Source of the DNA: Varanus komodoensis
Lineage: Eukaryota; Chordata; Lepidosauria; Squamata; Varanidae
Reading direction: 5' to 3'
DNA length: 64,000 bases
NCBI RefSeq assembly: GCF_004798865.1
Contig: NW_025335409.1
Location: 17,897,054-17,961,053, forward strand
The position numbers and the translations under genes are program-made. Shown here piece by piece: positions 43,390 to 55,067 of this stretch. Positions within the stretch are counted from its first letter, which is position 1, and each line of letters starts with the position of its first letter. Below the pieces are notes generated by a model that saw only the letters and a program-made list of their open reading frames with translations, was not told the DNA's origin and searched no databases.

Positions 43390-45640
43390 TTAAGTCTCAT
43401 TCCCTGATGCTTTTACAGCATTGGTGGCAATTAAGTGTAGACAAATGGTAAGTTTGTCTTCAGAGTGTGGAAGAAGATGTGATATTGGCAATGTTGCCTG
43501 TTGTTCTGCTTGTTGTACCTACAGGTGGATTCTGGTAAAGAGATGTTGTCAGAGACAACAGTACAAAAGAAATGAACTTCTCTATACAATGGTGAGTTAA
43601 GGATGTAATAACCACCTCAACAGCAACAAAATATTATATCTCTATATTCTGTGTCCAAGATAACCCCAGATCTGGCATGCCCAGTTTTTCTACTTTAAGT
43701 GATGGGGGAAGATCAGTGTAAAGTGATAGCTGACTAATACAGAGGATTATTGTCTTAACCTCTTAACCTATTGCCTGCAGATGATCATTGGAAGCCCAGA
43801 GTGTGACAGACCTACTTGATATCCTGGAAGAAAAAACTATGGAAATCATTATTGTTAAACTGAGGACAAGAGAGATTTTTCATGCACTCTTGTTTTAAAT
43901 GTATGAAAATTGGTGGTGCATGGCCAGCCAAAAATGACAGAGCAGAGTCTTAAAATTAATATCTGAAATTACTGACTCTGTCTTTCACAACTTTATATAA
44001 GGACATCTGTTGTTTCTCCTCTAAATATTCTATCATCCTTTGCATGAATATGCTGAATCAATTCAATTGTTGGATGGTGATGGGGAAAGGCATTTAATCA
44101 AACAGCTTTTAAGGTAGGAACAATCAGGGGATAACATGGAGAAACAGGAATCAACAGCTAAAAATAGGAAGAAAGTCAAGATTATGTCAAAACAAAAAGG
44201 CACTTTTTTGCCTCTAGAATAAGAGGATTCCTTTTCCTGGATGCAGGCTTAATTTTTCTAATAATTTTATGGAGCAGCAAATGAATAGACCCTTTATGTT
44301 TGTTATTTAAAGATCCTGACTATCTGCTCTCTTTTTAGCTTGCTTTCATTTTAGAACATTTTCTTCTGATCCCAAAGAACATCTTGACTTGGGCTGGTTG
44401 GGGTGAATTTTCTGTAGATGTGGAAAAAAAGAACAGACAGTTATAATTAGATTCCCACCCTACCTATAGTTTGCTTGCGTTTCTTCTGTAGTTATAGCTT
44501 AAAGGTGAGACTCTTTGTGTGAAACTTTGAACAGACATATTACAAGAAGCAACATGTGCCTTTTAATTACAGAGAAGAAGAGAAAATAGGCACAGATATA
44601 GGACTGGTTTTAGTTGGGCCTTGTGAGAAAGCTGTAGGGACATACAGCTGATACAGTCATCATCTAAGATGACTGCATTCAATATAGTCCTTTTTTCTTC
44701 TGTATACTCGAAGATCAGCGATTTTTTTATCTTCTACTTGCTACACAAGTAGACCACTCACATAGCCGTGTTGGCAGGATGCTGCCAGCTGCACTAAAGG
44801 CTGTGATGGCTCATAGAAGAGTTCCACAGCCTTACTAAGCTAATAGTCTTGTCTAGCTGTAGGACCACTGGGTGGAGTATGTACAGACTTGGTGGGCCAC
44901 ACAGAAAGTGACATAGGCCCAGGGCCACAGGTTGTACAACTGTGCTGTAGGTACGGGCTTTGGGCTAGATCTTTAAGCATAAGCTTCACTAACAATCCCC
45001 AAGGGTAACAACAGACAGAGTGTTTACCTGGGGAACAACAGTAAGTGGATTCTGGGATAGCTATTAAAATCCCAAATCCCTTTCCACCCAGCTAATCTCA
45101 TCTTCCTTCTATGCTTTCCCCATGCAAATGCAAACAGACATAATTCCAAGGCACATTTCCTGCTCCGGTCCCCTGTCTGCTCCTGCTTACCCATTCCAGG
45201 CTCCAGCTGATCACCCTCTCTTCCCTTCAAACATCAATCCTAAACATGGCTTGTTGCAGCAGTAGCATGTTTGAGTTGTGCCACTGAGGAAGACAAGCTA
45301 ATAAATGAAAGATAAGAGCAAAATCTCAGAAGGAAGAATTTTATTGAGGCATGGTAGCTCATTGGCTACTCTGCAGTTCTATGTCATTCAGGAAATTGTG
45401 AAGGAAATGCTCTGCACATGGGGATGCTATCCATGCTGTCTCGCTGATCATGGGCATCATGGGAAAATTTGGGCCATTATGAAAGGGCAGCAAAGCAAAT
45501 GGATGATGTTGCTTGTACTTGCACTGCCAGTGATAAGAACAGGTGCCTTTCTACCTTATATAACAAAATAAGCTGCCTAGGTTTACATCAGTGTGAGGGG
45601 CAGGGTTCTACCTGTTACACTCACACACTCCCTCCATCAT
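43390..45640. other. Unassigned DNA, about 2.2 kb
   Basis: No gene, RNA or repeat family recognised. Open frames 45024-45230 (minus) and 45305-45571 (plus) have no domain. One of the longest stretches here without a recognised repeat. Confidence 0.5.
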
Positions 45641-45648
45641 ATACAGAT

Positions 45649-45675
45649 GCACCCCCCCACACACACACACACAAT
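45649..45675. repeat. (CA)n microsatellite
   Basis: A C-run followed by about 12 CA units (accccccccacacacacac). Simple repeat only. Confidence 0.85.
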
Positions 45676-45991
45676 CACATACCTCATTCTTTCTTTCCCA
45701 CTACTTCTTCAAATATGCAGAATTATCTTGAGAAAAAGTCCTTTATAGCACCTATTTCTAAAATACCCCCCCCATGCTGCTGAACCTGTTTGGGAGGGGT
45801 ACAAAGTGTCTGGGGTGGCTAGCAGACAGAGCTTGCTGGGGGCACCTGTTGTTTCGAGGTTTCACTATTTATACCTCAGAGTTATCTGCTGACTGGGTCC
45901 AAACATCACAAGCCATGGAAGTTTTTTTTACCATTTTTAGTCTGTCAGGTTGCCTGAATCCGATCATGGTATTTCACCACAGTATGTTGGG

Positions 45992-46064
<73 letters not shown>

Positions 46065-46066
46065 AT
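45992..46066. repeat. (CTTT)n(CTAT)n compound microsatellite at the L2 3' end
   Basis: About nine CTTT units pass into about ten CTAT units and then TATATAT. It adjoins the 3' end of the minus-strand L2 copy B. On the L2 strand this is an (ATAG)n(AAAG)n extension of the tail, so it probably grew from the LINE's short tail repeat. Confidence 0.9.
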
Positions 46067-46257
46067 ATATAAAACATTTCTATGCCTCCCCCATCACAAC
46101 AAAGCCTTGGGGAGGCTCACAACCAAAACAAAAACAAAAAATTCATATAAAAATGTATACACTAAAAATATTAAAACCCGGTGAATCTCGGCTTAAATTT
46201 TTTTAAAAATCCTCCATAATAAATTAACACTTAAAATAAGTTTTAAATAAAAAGGTC

Positions 46258-47709
46258 TTAGCCTGGCACTGAAAAACAAGTAAGGATGGCGCCAGGCAGA
46301 ACTCTCTGAAGAGCATTCCATAGGTGGGGCGCGACCGCAGAGAAAGCCCTTCTCCGGGTACTCACCCTCCTAATATCCTTCATGGAGGGTTCCTGGAGAA
46401 GGGCCTCTGCTGCTGATCTCAGGGGGCGGGAGGGCATATATGGACGCAAGCATTCCTTTAGATACCCAGGGCCCAAGCCGTTGAGGGCTTTATAGATCAT
46501 AACCAACACCTTGAATTGGGCCCGGACTTCAATCGGGAAGCAGTAGAGCTGACGGAGAACTGGGGTTATATGAGAACAATGCCCAGTCCCCATCAGCAGC
46601 CTGGCAGCTCTATTCTGCACCAATTGAAGTATCGGGACCGTCTTCAAGGGTAGCCCCACGTAGAGCGCATTGCAGAAATCTAATCGGGAAGTTACCAATG
46701 CGTGTGTCACTGTCGCCAGGCAATCGTTCTCCAGGAAGGGACACAGCTGATAGATCAGCCGAAGCTGAAGGAAAGCGCTCCTCGCCACCACCGTCACCTG
46801 GGCTTCTAAAGACAGCTCAGGGTCGAGGAGCACTCCTAAGCTGCGAACCCTGTCCCTCAGAGGGAGTGCAACCCCATTTAGGACAAGGCTCAAGTCCCCC
46901 ATCCCGAGTCCTGAACTACCCACCAACAGGACCTCCGTCTTGTCTGGATTGAGCTTCAGTTTATTGGCCCTCATCCAGCCCATTACCTCGGCCAGGTACC
47001 GGTTCAGCACAGCCACTGCCTCACCTGGATTGGTGGAAAACGAGAGGTAGAGCTGGGTATCATCAGTGTACTGATGGTTCCGCAGCCCACACCTCCTGAT
47101 GACCTCTCCCAGCGGTTTCATGTAGATGTTGAATAGCAAGGGGGACAAAATGGAGCCCTGCGGAACTCCATAGCATAACTGCCATGGTGCAGAGCCATAG
47201 TCCCCCAGCACCACCTTCTGAAATCGGCCGTTGAGATAGGAGCGGAACCACCGCCACGTGGTGCCTCCAACTCCCAATCCCACCAGCCTATTCAAAAGGA
47301 TACCATGGTCAATGGTATCGAAAGCCGCTGAGAGGTCCAGGAGAATTAACAGGGACACACTCCCCCTGTCTCTCTCCCTGCACAGGTCATCATACAGGGC
47401 GACCAAGGCAGATTCAGTGCCGTACCTGGGTCTGAAGCCGGACTGAAATGGGTCCAGATAATCAGTTTCATCCAAGAATGCTTGTTGTCCTGCCACCACC
47501 CACTCTAGCACCTCTAGGAACTGGATGTTGGCCACCGGTCTATAATTGACGGCCACCTCTGGATCCAGGGATGCCTTCTTTAGGACTGGTCGGACTACAG
47601 CCTCTTTTAAAGAGGACGGTACCCGACCGTCTCTTAAAGAGGCATTGCCCACCTCCAGGATCCAGGTGCGAATCCCATCCTTGGCTTTCTTAAGTAGCCA
47701 GGTGGGCAT
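46258..47709 (-). pseudogene. L2 reverse transcriptase, 483-codon open frame (copy B)
   Basis: One uninterrupted frame from about MPTWLLKKAKDGIRTWILE. It contains KEAVVRPVLKKASLDPEVAV, NYRPVANIQFLEVLEW (shortened relative to copy A), FQSGFRPRYGTESALVAL, motif A LLDLSAAFDTIDHGILL, motif B GVPQGSILSPLLFNIYM, and the catalytic box QYTDDTQLYLSF (YADD to YTDD). It continues with NKLKLNPDKTEVLLVGSSG, LGVLLDPELSLEAQVTV, RLDFCNALYVGLPLKTV and the C terminus RRVSTRRRAFSAVAPHLW. Both aspartates of the box remain, so by motif it could be near-functional, but the preceding endonuclease lies in another frame. The frame starts inside the linker; no initiation signal is claimed. Confidence 0.93.
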
Positions 47710-49080
47710 GGGTCTAGTAAGCAGGTGGTAGGGCGTACTTGTCCAAGCACATTGTCCACATCATCAGGCCGCAACAACTGAAATTCATCCATTAATTGCG
47801 GACTCGACAGCGTCGTTGGCATCTCCTCAGTAGAATCTGGTACAATAGTTGAGTCAACCTCATGACGAATCTGAGCAATTTTCTCCCTGAAATGCCTGGC
47901 AAAGTCATCACAGTGGTCCTTTGAGGGTGGTATGAGATCTTTCTTTGGACCTGGATGTATCAGCCCTTGCACCACCCGAAAGAGCTCCGCCGGACGGCAT
48001 TGTGAGGAGGCAATGGAAGCGAAGAAGAATTTCTTCTTTGCCGTCCACACCGCCACAGCATAGGCCCGATAATGGGCTCTTAAGTGTGTTCGGTCAGATT
48101 CACCCCGTGATCTCCTCCACCTACGCTCTAGACGTCTCCCAACCTGCTTCATCGCCCGTAATTCAGGTGTATACCAAGGAGATGAAAGGGCTCTGCCAGG
48201 TGAGAGAGGACGCTTGGGAGCGATCGTATCAATAGCCCTGTTCATCTCCCCATTCCACAGTTCAACCAGGGCATAGACAGGATCACCAGCCTTGTCAACC
48301 GGAAAATCCCCCAGAGCTTTCAGGAATCCATCAGGATCCATCCAGCTCCAGGGGTGGACCGATACAATCTGGTCTGCACCCTTACAGAGGGAAAGGCCAC
48401 TCTCGAGCTCAAACCTTATGAGGAAGTGATCTGACCATGACAAGGGCGTCAAACTTAAATTCCTCACCCTCAGGTCACCCGCTTCCTGCCCCGTTGAGAA
48501 AACCAGGTCCAGAGTGTGTCCACATTCATGGGTCAGGCCACTGACGTGTTGAGACAGCCCCATGGCCACCATGGAGGCCATGAAGTCCTGAGCCACCCGT
48601 TAGAACTGTCTCGGCATGGAGATTGAAGTCCCCCAGGACCAACATCCTGGGGGTCCTCAACGCCAGGTCTGAGACGATCTCCGTCAGCTCAGGCAGGGAG
48701 TTTGTTGGGCAGAAGGGTGCACGGTACACCAACAGAATCCCCAATCTGTCTCAGTCACCCAAGACCAAGTGGAGGCACTCCAGCCCTGGCCTCGAGAGGA
48801 CAGGAAGCCCCACAAGGGAGATATAAGCTCAATAAAGCAGAGCGACCCCCCTCCCCTCCCCTCTGGGCGTGGTCGGTGCTGGACCAGGTACCCAGACGGG
48901 CACAGTTGTGAGAGGACGACATCCCCCCCCCACCCGCCCAGGTCTCTGTGATACAAGCCAGGTCGGCCCTCTCATCCATGATCAAATCATGGATGAGTGT
49001 TGCCTTATTTTGGACTGACCTGGCATTAAGCAACAGCACTGACAGGCCCGGGGGGCAGCTGACAAATCTACCTGGAACCC
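47634..49080 (-). pseudogene. L2 endonuclease remnant (copy B)
   Basis: Two main open parts. 49123-48755 reads PPGLSVLLLNARSVQNKATL, IHDLIMDERADLACITETW (catalytic Glu), then leaves frame. 48596-47634 reads MAQDFMASMVAMGLSQHVSG, LTHECGHTLDLVFSTGQEAG, TPLSWSDHFLIRFELESG (SDH), APKRPLSPGRALSSPWYTPE, QCRPAELFRVVQGLIHPG. A further short frame (48744-48526) carries RTPRMLVLGDFNLHAETVL, the GDFN block. So all recognisable endonuclease motifs are present but in about three frames. It overlaps the reverse transcriptase frame by a shift near 47700. Confidence 0.88.
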
Positions 49081-49249
49081 GCTGGTTGGGGGAATAACCA
49101 GAAAGAGGGACAGGTGGAACCATCTGTCCCTCCTTCTTCTATGCAGACCCGTTAGACCCCCAACGCCATAAGGTCCATTGCCCATCACCACCCCAATGGT
49201 GGCGCCCACGCGCTCTCCAGGCAACATCATAGTAAAGCACAAGATGCAC

Positions 49250-49654
49250 CAATTAAAAGCAACCTAGAACCGACAATTAAAATTACTAAAAACATCCTAC
49301 TTAAAACCACTGCCAGCCCGCAAACGAACGAAACCAAGGCCAACCACCAAAGCCCCCGGCCAGCCTAGCCCCCCGCTCGGCCCCAGCTCAGACCCCAAAT
49401 GACGGCGTTTCCGCCAGCCCGAGGCTGCCGGCCCCTAGACACTGCCAGCACTTTGTAGGCCACAGAGCCCCTCTCCGTGCCCCACCCCGCCCCAGTGCAT
49501 CTCTCACACACACCCGGGGAAGTGGGCCGGAGCAGGGGCCTGGGCCAGTGGTCCTGGCCTCGGTGCGGCAGCAGCAGGCAGCGGCAGAGCAGCGGCGGGG
49601 TCCGGGTGGCGCGAATGGAGGTGCGGCCGTCCGATGCGCTGGTTTGCTCCTGGG
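49250..49654 (-). promoter_or_regulatory. CpG-rich L2 5' UTR, copy B
   Basis: GC- and CpG-rich sequence (gcggcagcagcaggcagcgg, gtggcgcgaatggaggtgcg) in the position of the 5' UTR of copy A. It has similar composition but little letter-for-letter similarity that I can see beyond a few shared words. Expected to hold the LINE's internal promoter. Overlapping open frames are artefacts of the high GC. Confidence 0.65.
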
Positions 49655-49708
49655 GGTCCTCAGCACCAGGTCCAAGACGATCTCCGTCAGCTCAGGCAGG
49701 AAGTCTTT
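49655..49708 (-). mobile_element. L2 endonuclease snippet fused to the L2 5' end
   Basis: ctgggggtcctcagcaccag, gtccaagacgatctccgtca, gctcaggcagg repeats the sequence at 48649-48704 (and 29796-29852 in copy A). On the minus strand it encodes LPELTEIVLDLVLRTPR. It is about 1 kb upstream of its proper place and outside the 5' UTR. It is a separate L2 scrap or a product of template switching. Confidence 0.85.
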
Positions 49709-49709
49709 A

Positions 49710-51140
49710 GAAACCATGATACTAAACAATAATTTGTTATATGGTTTCTCCATACCACCATGGTGTTCTCTGAACTCAAGATCATGGTTTCCACACTCTT
49801 AGCCTGTAAGTAGGACAGAGTCTGGTGGAAAGAGTGGCAACTCCAGGAGCTTCTCCAATCATCTAACCCCTATGTGTGGCCCTCTGAGAAAGAGACAGGT
49901 GACATAAAGAGGGAGTGATGTAACTCAGGACTGAATTTCAAGAACAGTGGCTAATAAGATATGTGTCAACAGTGAAAAGGTTAAGTAGGGAGAATAGAAA
50001 CCATGATAACATCAAAACCACTTGATTTTCTGTTGGAAAAATTGTGATAAAAATGACAAACCATGGTAACCATACAAGGTTGCTCGTAATGTTGTATGAA
50101 TACAGCCAGCATGAACCTTGATTTGCATGTTCTTTGCTACTCCACCTCAAATATCTTGGGGTAGCCCTTCATCGTTGTAACAGATAAATGATGTTGCAGT
50201 GGAGCCAGGATTCATGTGGATCAATCTCCAAGACATGTTGGCCTTCAGGGACAATGACATCTCTGTTGCCCAACTCCGGTTTCTCTGCTCCCTCTGAGTT
50301 CAGTTTTAAATCTCACAGTAGCTGTTTTGGGGAATGGAATGACATTGCCCAACAATGAAGATGAAAACTAATAGGACCATTTTATTAATATGGATCAGCA
50401 CAGCTACCTGGATTCTTGCAGTTAGATCATGGCAATGGAACAATTAAGGTGAATGTCTGGCCTCCAAAATATAAAATTATATGATATATAAAAAAGTCTT
50501 ACTGGATAAGCTTGCTGACATCATGTCATAAGCATCCTGGAAACTAACAGTATGATGTAAAGTATCCATGCTGGAATTATATAGCAGTATTATGGCTGGA
50601 ATAAATGGAGAATAAATGTGCTCAGATCACCAGTACTCTGTGACATGCATCTCTTTGTTACAGATCAGGATATTCAGTAATTAGCTGCAGCATGTAGGTT
50701 TGAATATGAAAGCCGGGGTGAAATATTTCCTTATTCCATTTCATTTATTTTAACCTTCTGCTTCTTCTTCAAAGGAATGGGTTTCTTTGAAGGAGAACAG
50801 CTTCCTTCCGAACTCACTGAATTGGTTCATCATGGTGTGTGAGGTACTTCCAGGGTTGTACTTCCAGGAGAAGGAGGCAGTCAAAAACAACCTACAAGTG
50901 AAATGTAACACCTGTAGGATCCACCTTTCTGCTTTTTCAGATACACTGAACCTCTTCCATGTCTAATATAATCTAATAGTGAAGCTAAAGGGATATGCCA
51001 CATTGTTTTCAAGAAACTATAGATACATGGACAGTACCATAGCAATGGAGGTGTAGGAGGGTCACACAAGGAGGCTTTCCTCCATATTTTTTTTCCATTT
51101 CTTTCTGTTATTTTATGATTTGTTCTCCATGAATTTTACT
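49710..51140. other. Unassigned DNA, about 1.4 kb
   Basis: No gene or repeat family recognised. Open frames 49938-50150 and 50881-51069 (minus) have no motif. Confidence 0.45.
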
Positions 51141-51144
51141 GCAA

Positions 51145-51917
51145 GCAGTTTATATTAGAGCTGGAGGCCCAGGTGACAGTGGTGGCGCTTTCCTTTAGCT
51201 CTGGCTGATCCAACAGCTGCCTCCTTACCTGGACAAGCACTGCCTAGCAACAGTGACACATGCTCTGGTAACTTCCCGGTTGGATTACTGTAATGCACTC
51301 TGTGTGGGGCTGCCCTTGAAAATGGTCCGGATACTTCAATTGGTGCAAAATAGAGCTGCCAGGTTGCTGACGAGAGCCAGCCATTATTCTCATATAACGC
51401 AGATTCTCTACCAGCTACACTGGCTCCCAGTTGAAGTCTGGACCCAATTCAAGGTGCTGGTGCTAATAAAGCACTAAAAGGCTTGGGACCAGGATACCTG
51501 AAGGAATGTCTCCTTCCCTACATGCCCTCACACCCCTTAAGATCGGCAGGGGAGGCCTTGCTCGGGAAACCCTCTTTGAAGGCGATACAGAGGGTATCCA
51601 TGTGGAGAGAGGCCTTCTCTGCAGCAGCGCCCAGACTATGAAATACACTCCCCAGAGAGGCCTGGCGCTGACTCTCTACTCTTTTCAGCTCCAGGTAATG
51701 ACCTTTTTATTTAGCCATCATTTTAATAATTAAGGATTTTACACAGTCGCATTTTCTTTCTTTTTCTTTAGTTTTGAAAGTGTTGTTTTATGTTGTGTTT
51801 TTACTTAATTTAAACATTATTATTGTATTATTATTAACTTTTTGTAAGCCGTCCTGAGGTGTTGGGGTTTTTTTGCAAAGTATGGGATAGAAATATTTTA
51901 AACAAACAAACAAACAT
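51145..51917 (+). mobile_element. L2-type LINE, 5' truncated, with (AAAC)n tail
   Basis: From gctggaggcccaggtgacag (the LEAQVTV block) through MTHALVTSRLDYCNALCVGL, LPLKMVRILQLVQNRAARLL, LHWLPVEVWTQFKVLVL, and frame-shifted AWDQDT-like and AFSAAAPRL-like parts. The 3' UTR reads ttgtaagccgtcctgaggtg, ttttaaacaaacaaacaaac, ending at 51914. Only the last quarter of the element is present, the usual 5' truncation. Several frameshifts. Confidence 0.9.
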
Positions 51918-53795
51918 TCTAGGGATCAGGAGCTGGTGGCCTCTGAACTAAAGTCGTCCACCCTGAGTAGCACCAGCTGCCCCTTCCCCCAGAGGTAAAA
52001 ACAATGTGCAGAGAACTTGCTGGCCATACACTTTGGAAAGTCAGTGAGCCATCCATGACCAAACACCACAGATATAGCTTTCATATCACCTTAGATCATA
52101 TTAGACACTATGCTTTTCAGTGATGGCATTCACACATTTGCTCTGAATAGCTATGAATGCTGTACTTCAAGATGGCATATCCAAATCAGCCAGGTAAGTC
52201 TCGGTCTAAGGTCGATGAGTATCAAAACTACTACAAATTTAATAAAATATTACAAATTTATCTTGTTCAAAGTATAAATGGAATAAGATAGTACTAATGT
52301 CTTCTGGAAGACATCTTGATTCTGAAACATGCCAGTCTATTCCATTTCAAACCCTATTTGAAGTCTTTAGATCTATTCCTTTTGATGGCTTTAAAATCTA
52401 TTTAGTTATTATATTACACTGAAAATTGCTTCATTCTAGGGGACCTCAATTAACTACATTTTCAGAGAGATATTCTTGATGTGAGTAAAGGTGGCAAAAT
52501 CTGATTTTTGCTCTTCTTAATTGTATCAAGGCATAAATACCAAAAGCAGATTATAAGGTTTAAAGTACTCCAGAGTTTTTTGTCTCTTCTCTTCTGTTCT
52601 CTTCCCTTTCTTTTCTTTTCTCTTCTGTATCTTTTTTCCAGCTTGTGCAACCTGGTCATCGGCACTGCCCTCTGGGTAGGAATCTGATCACGTGCTGGAG
52701 CAGAGTCAGTAATATAAATCAAAACAAAAAAAAGGTCATTCCTTGAGCATGATTAATTAAACATCTCCTGCCAACTAGGAAGCAGTAGGAGGGAGGCCTG
52801 ACACACCCAGCTGAACAACTGGATAGCCTTCAAAATTGATGCCAAACCTTCAGGAAATAAGGTCAGAGTCTGATCTCAGTCAGGCTTGAGGGGATGAAAA
52901 CATTAACCAAGTAATAACTCTTGCACTCCCATCAGAGTGGCAGCCCTTCGCTAATTGAAGAAAGCAGGGTGTGAGTTCCATTGTGGATCTTTCTGTCACC
53001 TCTTTCTAGCACCTTTGATGCTGCTGGTTGATAGAGCAGATAATGGTTTATGCCATTTTGCTTCTGCTGTGTAAGACATGGTAATATGAATCACATGTAC
53101 ATGTTGAGGCCATCTGCATAAAAACCTGCCGTGAACATTGTTTCAATTAGCAATGTTTCTATAATATCACGAAGGTATACTGCTTCTAGCTTTACCTCAG
53201 CTGCATGGTGGGAATGCTTTCATTAGACACTGTCATCACAGTGAACTCCAAGCAGGGAGTCTTATGTAGTCAAAACACCACTGTCCACAAACAAGGAGGC
53301 GGGATCAGCAAGCTTTTGGGAAAGTCCAGTTCTGCAGCAGTACCAAGGAAAAGCCATTCAAAACAAAAGCCTATGGGAGCCCGAACCCCAAAACATCCTA
53401 GTGAGGATGATGCAGGCTTGGTGGTTATGAAATACAAACTGGATGTTGGGGGTAATAGAACACTTGATACAGGGAGGATCTTGGAAAAGGGCAGAGTTGG
53501 CTGGCTGATCAGGAGCACCCCACACTGCAACATTTTGTTGTATGTCACACATGTATGTTTAATTCTCGTATTTACTTTAGAGGTAACGAGAGCAAAGTTT
53601 CAGTAGGAACTTCAGGCTCACTGGGTTTCTCCAAACTTCAGTCCAAGGCTTGGTTTGCTGAATTCCTGTTTCCATGTGTGACTTGTTTTCCTTGTTTGAG
53701 CAGGAAAAGTGTGCATTCTGAATAGGGAAAAATATTTCTATCTGCATTCGAAAGTGCATACTTTGCTCCCATTGACTAAAGTATGGACATTTGTT
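51918..53795. other. Unassigned DNA, about 1.9 kb
   Basis: No gene or repeat family recognised. A polypyrimidine stretch (ttctcttccctttcttttct) lies near 52597-52630. The 133-codon open frame 53205-53606 (plus) has a Lys/Ser-rich composition but no known domain, and I treat it as chance. Confidence 0.45.
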
Positions 53796-53796
53796 T

Positions 53797-54690
53797 GTGT
53801 ATTTATTTCATTTTTATACTACCCAATAGCCAAAGCTGTCTGTATGGTTAAGAAAGCTAAGGGGAGGGAGGAATTAAAATATACAAGATAAAATCAGCTT
53901 CAAACAACACCACAATAGCAATTGCAATTGAATCAGCATAGAAGCAGAACAGCGCTACAGAGTAAAATGCAATATTAAAAATGAAATTAAAAAGTTAAAC
54001 TGTTAGAATGCTGGGAGAATAAGAATGTTTTCTCCTGGTGCACCTCTTAGAGGAACTCATTTCTTAACTGGGGTGCCATAACCAAAAAGGTCCTCTTCGC
54101 AGTAGCTACCTGACTTACTTCCTTTGGAAAGAGTTCCCAAAGAAGGACCCCGAAGATGAAGTTGGGGTCCATGTAAGTAGGAATGTGAGGAGACCATCTG
54201 TCATATAACCTGGCTCCAAGCCAGTCTTCCTGCCCTGTTTTGGATCAGCTGATGTTTCTGAACTGTTTCCAAAGGCAGCCCCACATACAGTGCATTGCAG
54301 TAATCCAAAGAGGTTACTAGAGCACAGAGAACTGTAGCTAGGCTCTCTCTGTCAAGGTAGGGTCAGTGTAAGCTGATAAAAGGCACCGTGCGCCACTGAG
54401 TCCACTTGTGACAGCTCTGGATTCAGTAGCATCTCCCAAACCACAACATTGACTTCAGGGGGTGTACAACCTCATCCAGGATAGGTTGAATATCGCCCAA
54501 CTGCACAGATGACCCATCCACAAACAGCACCTTCATCTTGCCTGGGTTGAATCTCAGTTTGTTGGCCCTCATCCAAGCCTTTACCATATACAGACACTGA
54601 TTCAGAGCAGCCACTGCCTCATCTGGGTTTGATGACAAAGAAAGGTAGAGCTGAGTGCCATCCACAATGTGTGTGTTGGGAGGTGGGGCA
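53797..54690 (-). mobile_element. L2-type LINE, older copy, RT C-terminal part to 3' end
   Basis: The 3' end at the left (tttatttcatttttatacta, cccaatagccaaagctgtct) is the antisense of the tail at 43330-43388. The coding strand gives VDGTQLYLSLSSNPDEAVAA (catalytic box decayed from YADD to VDG), WMRANKLRFNPGKMKVLFV and, further left, CNALYVGLPLETVQKHQLI-like pieces near 54240-54320. 5' truncated just upstream of the catalytic box. Many breaks. Confidence 0.82.
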
Positions 54691-54786
54691 GGATGCAAAT
54701 TTTAAGGTGTGCATTTTTCTAAACACACATATATTCCAAATATGATTACAAATTTGGGAATGTGCACAATTCCTCCCCCTCAAAAC

Positions 54787-54804
54787 AAACACACACACAC
54801 ACAC
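54787..54804. repeat. (CA)n microsatellite
   Basis: About nine AC units within a short A/C-rich stretch. Simple repeat only. Confidence 0.8.
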
Positions 54805-55067
54805 ATTCAGGGTTGCATAATGGGCAGGTACAGATGATCTGTCAACTATAAAGAAACTCTCTTACATGCCTAATTTTCAGCTTACATTATGCTTTTTGCT
54901 GAATTTCACACATGGAAAGTGGTCATTTGAAGCTTCTGCCACAGACTCACTCTGCTCTTAAGTACATGTCTGTTGCTCAGAAACATGGCAATAGTGCCAT
55001 CTATGCACTGGAACCTTTACATGTACCAGGCTTGTTGTATATTGACAACTGTTTGAGAGGTACATAT

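Larger units (their letters stand above)
46067..49654 (-). mobile_element. L2-type LINE, near full length (copy B)
   Basis: Same plan as copy A (27222-30855): CpG-rich 5' UTR (49654-49250), endonuclease (about 49080-47700), reverse transcriptase (47709-46258, one open frame of 483 codons) and a short 3' UTR. Markers are GLSVLLLNARSVQNKATLIH, RADLACITETWAGGGG, SLTPLSWSDHFLIRFELE and DLSAAFDTIDHGILLNRL. It is better preserved than copy A and thus probably younger. The 3' tail has grown into a compound microsatellite. At the 5' edge it is joined to a 54-bp piece of another L2 (49655-49708). Confidence 0.92.

Noticed and set aside
45469-45783. 104-codon open frame through a (CA)n tract
   Set aside because: Its Thr/His/Pro-rich middle is the microsatellite itself; no domain on either side.
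46698-46952. Plus-strand open frames inside the L2 copies (also 27838-28092, 47945-48235, 29371-29697)
   Set aside because: They are shadows of the minus-strand L2 coding sequence; the antisense frame carries the conserved reverse transcriptase and endonuclease motifs.
49388-49802. GC-rich open frames near a possible CpG island
   Set aside because: Same explanation: L2 copy B 5' UTR plus the fused endonuclease snippet.
53205-53606. 133-codon Lys/Ser-rich open frame
   Set aside because: No domain or homology recognised. A long antisense open frame (53270-53548) is equally open. A single frame of this length is expected by chance in 64 kb.
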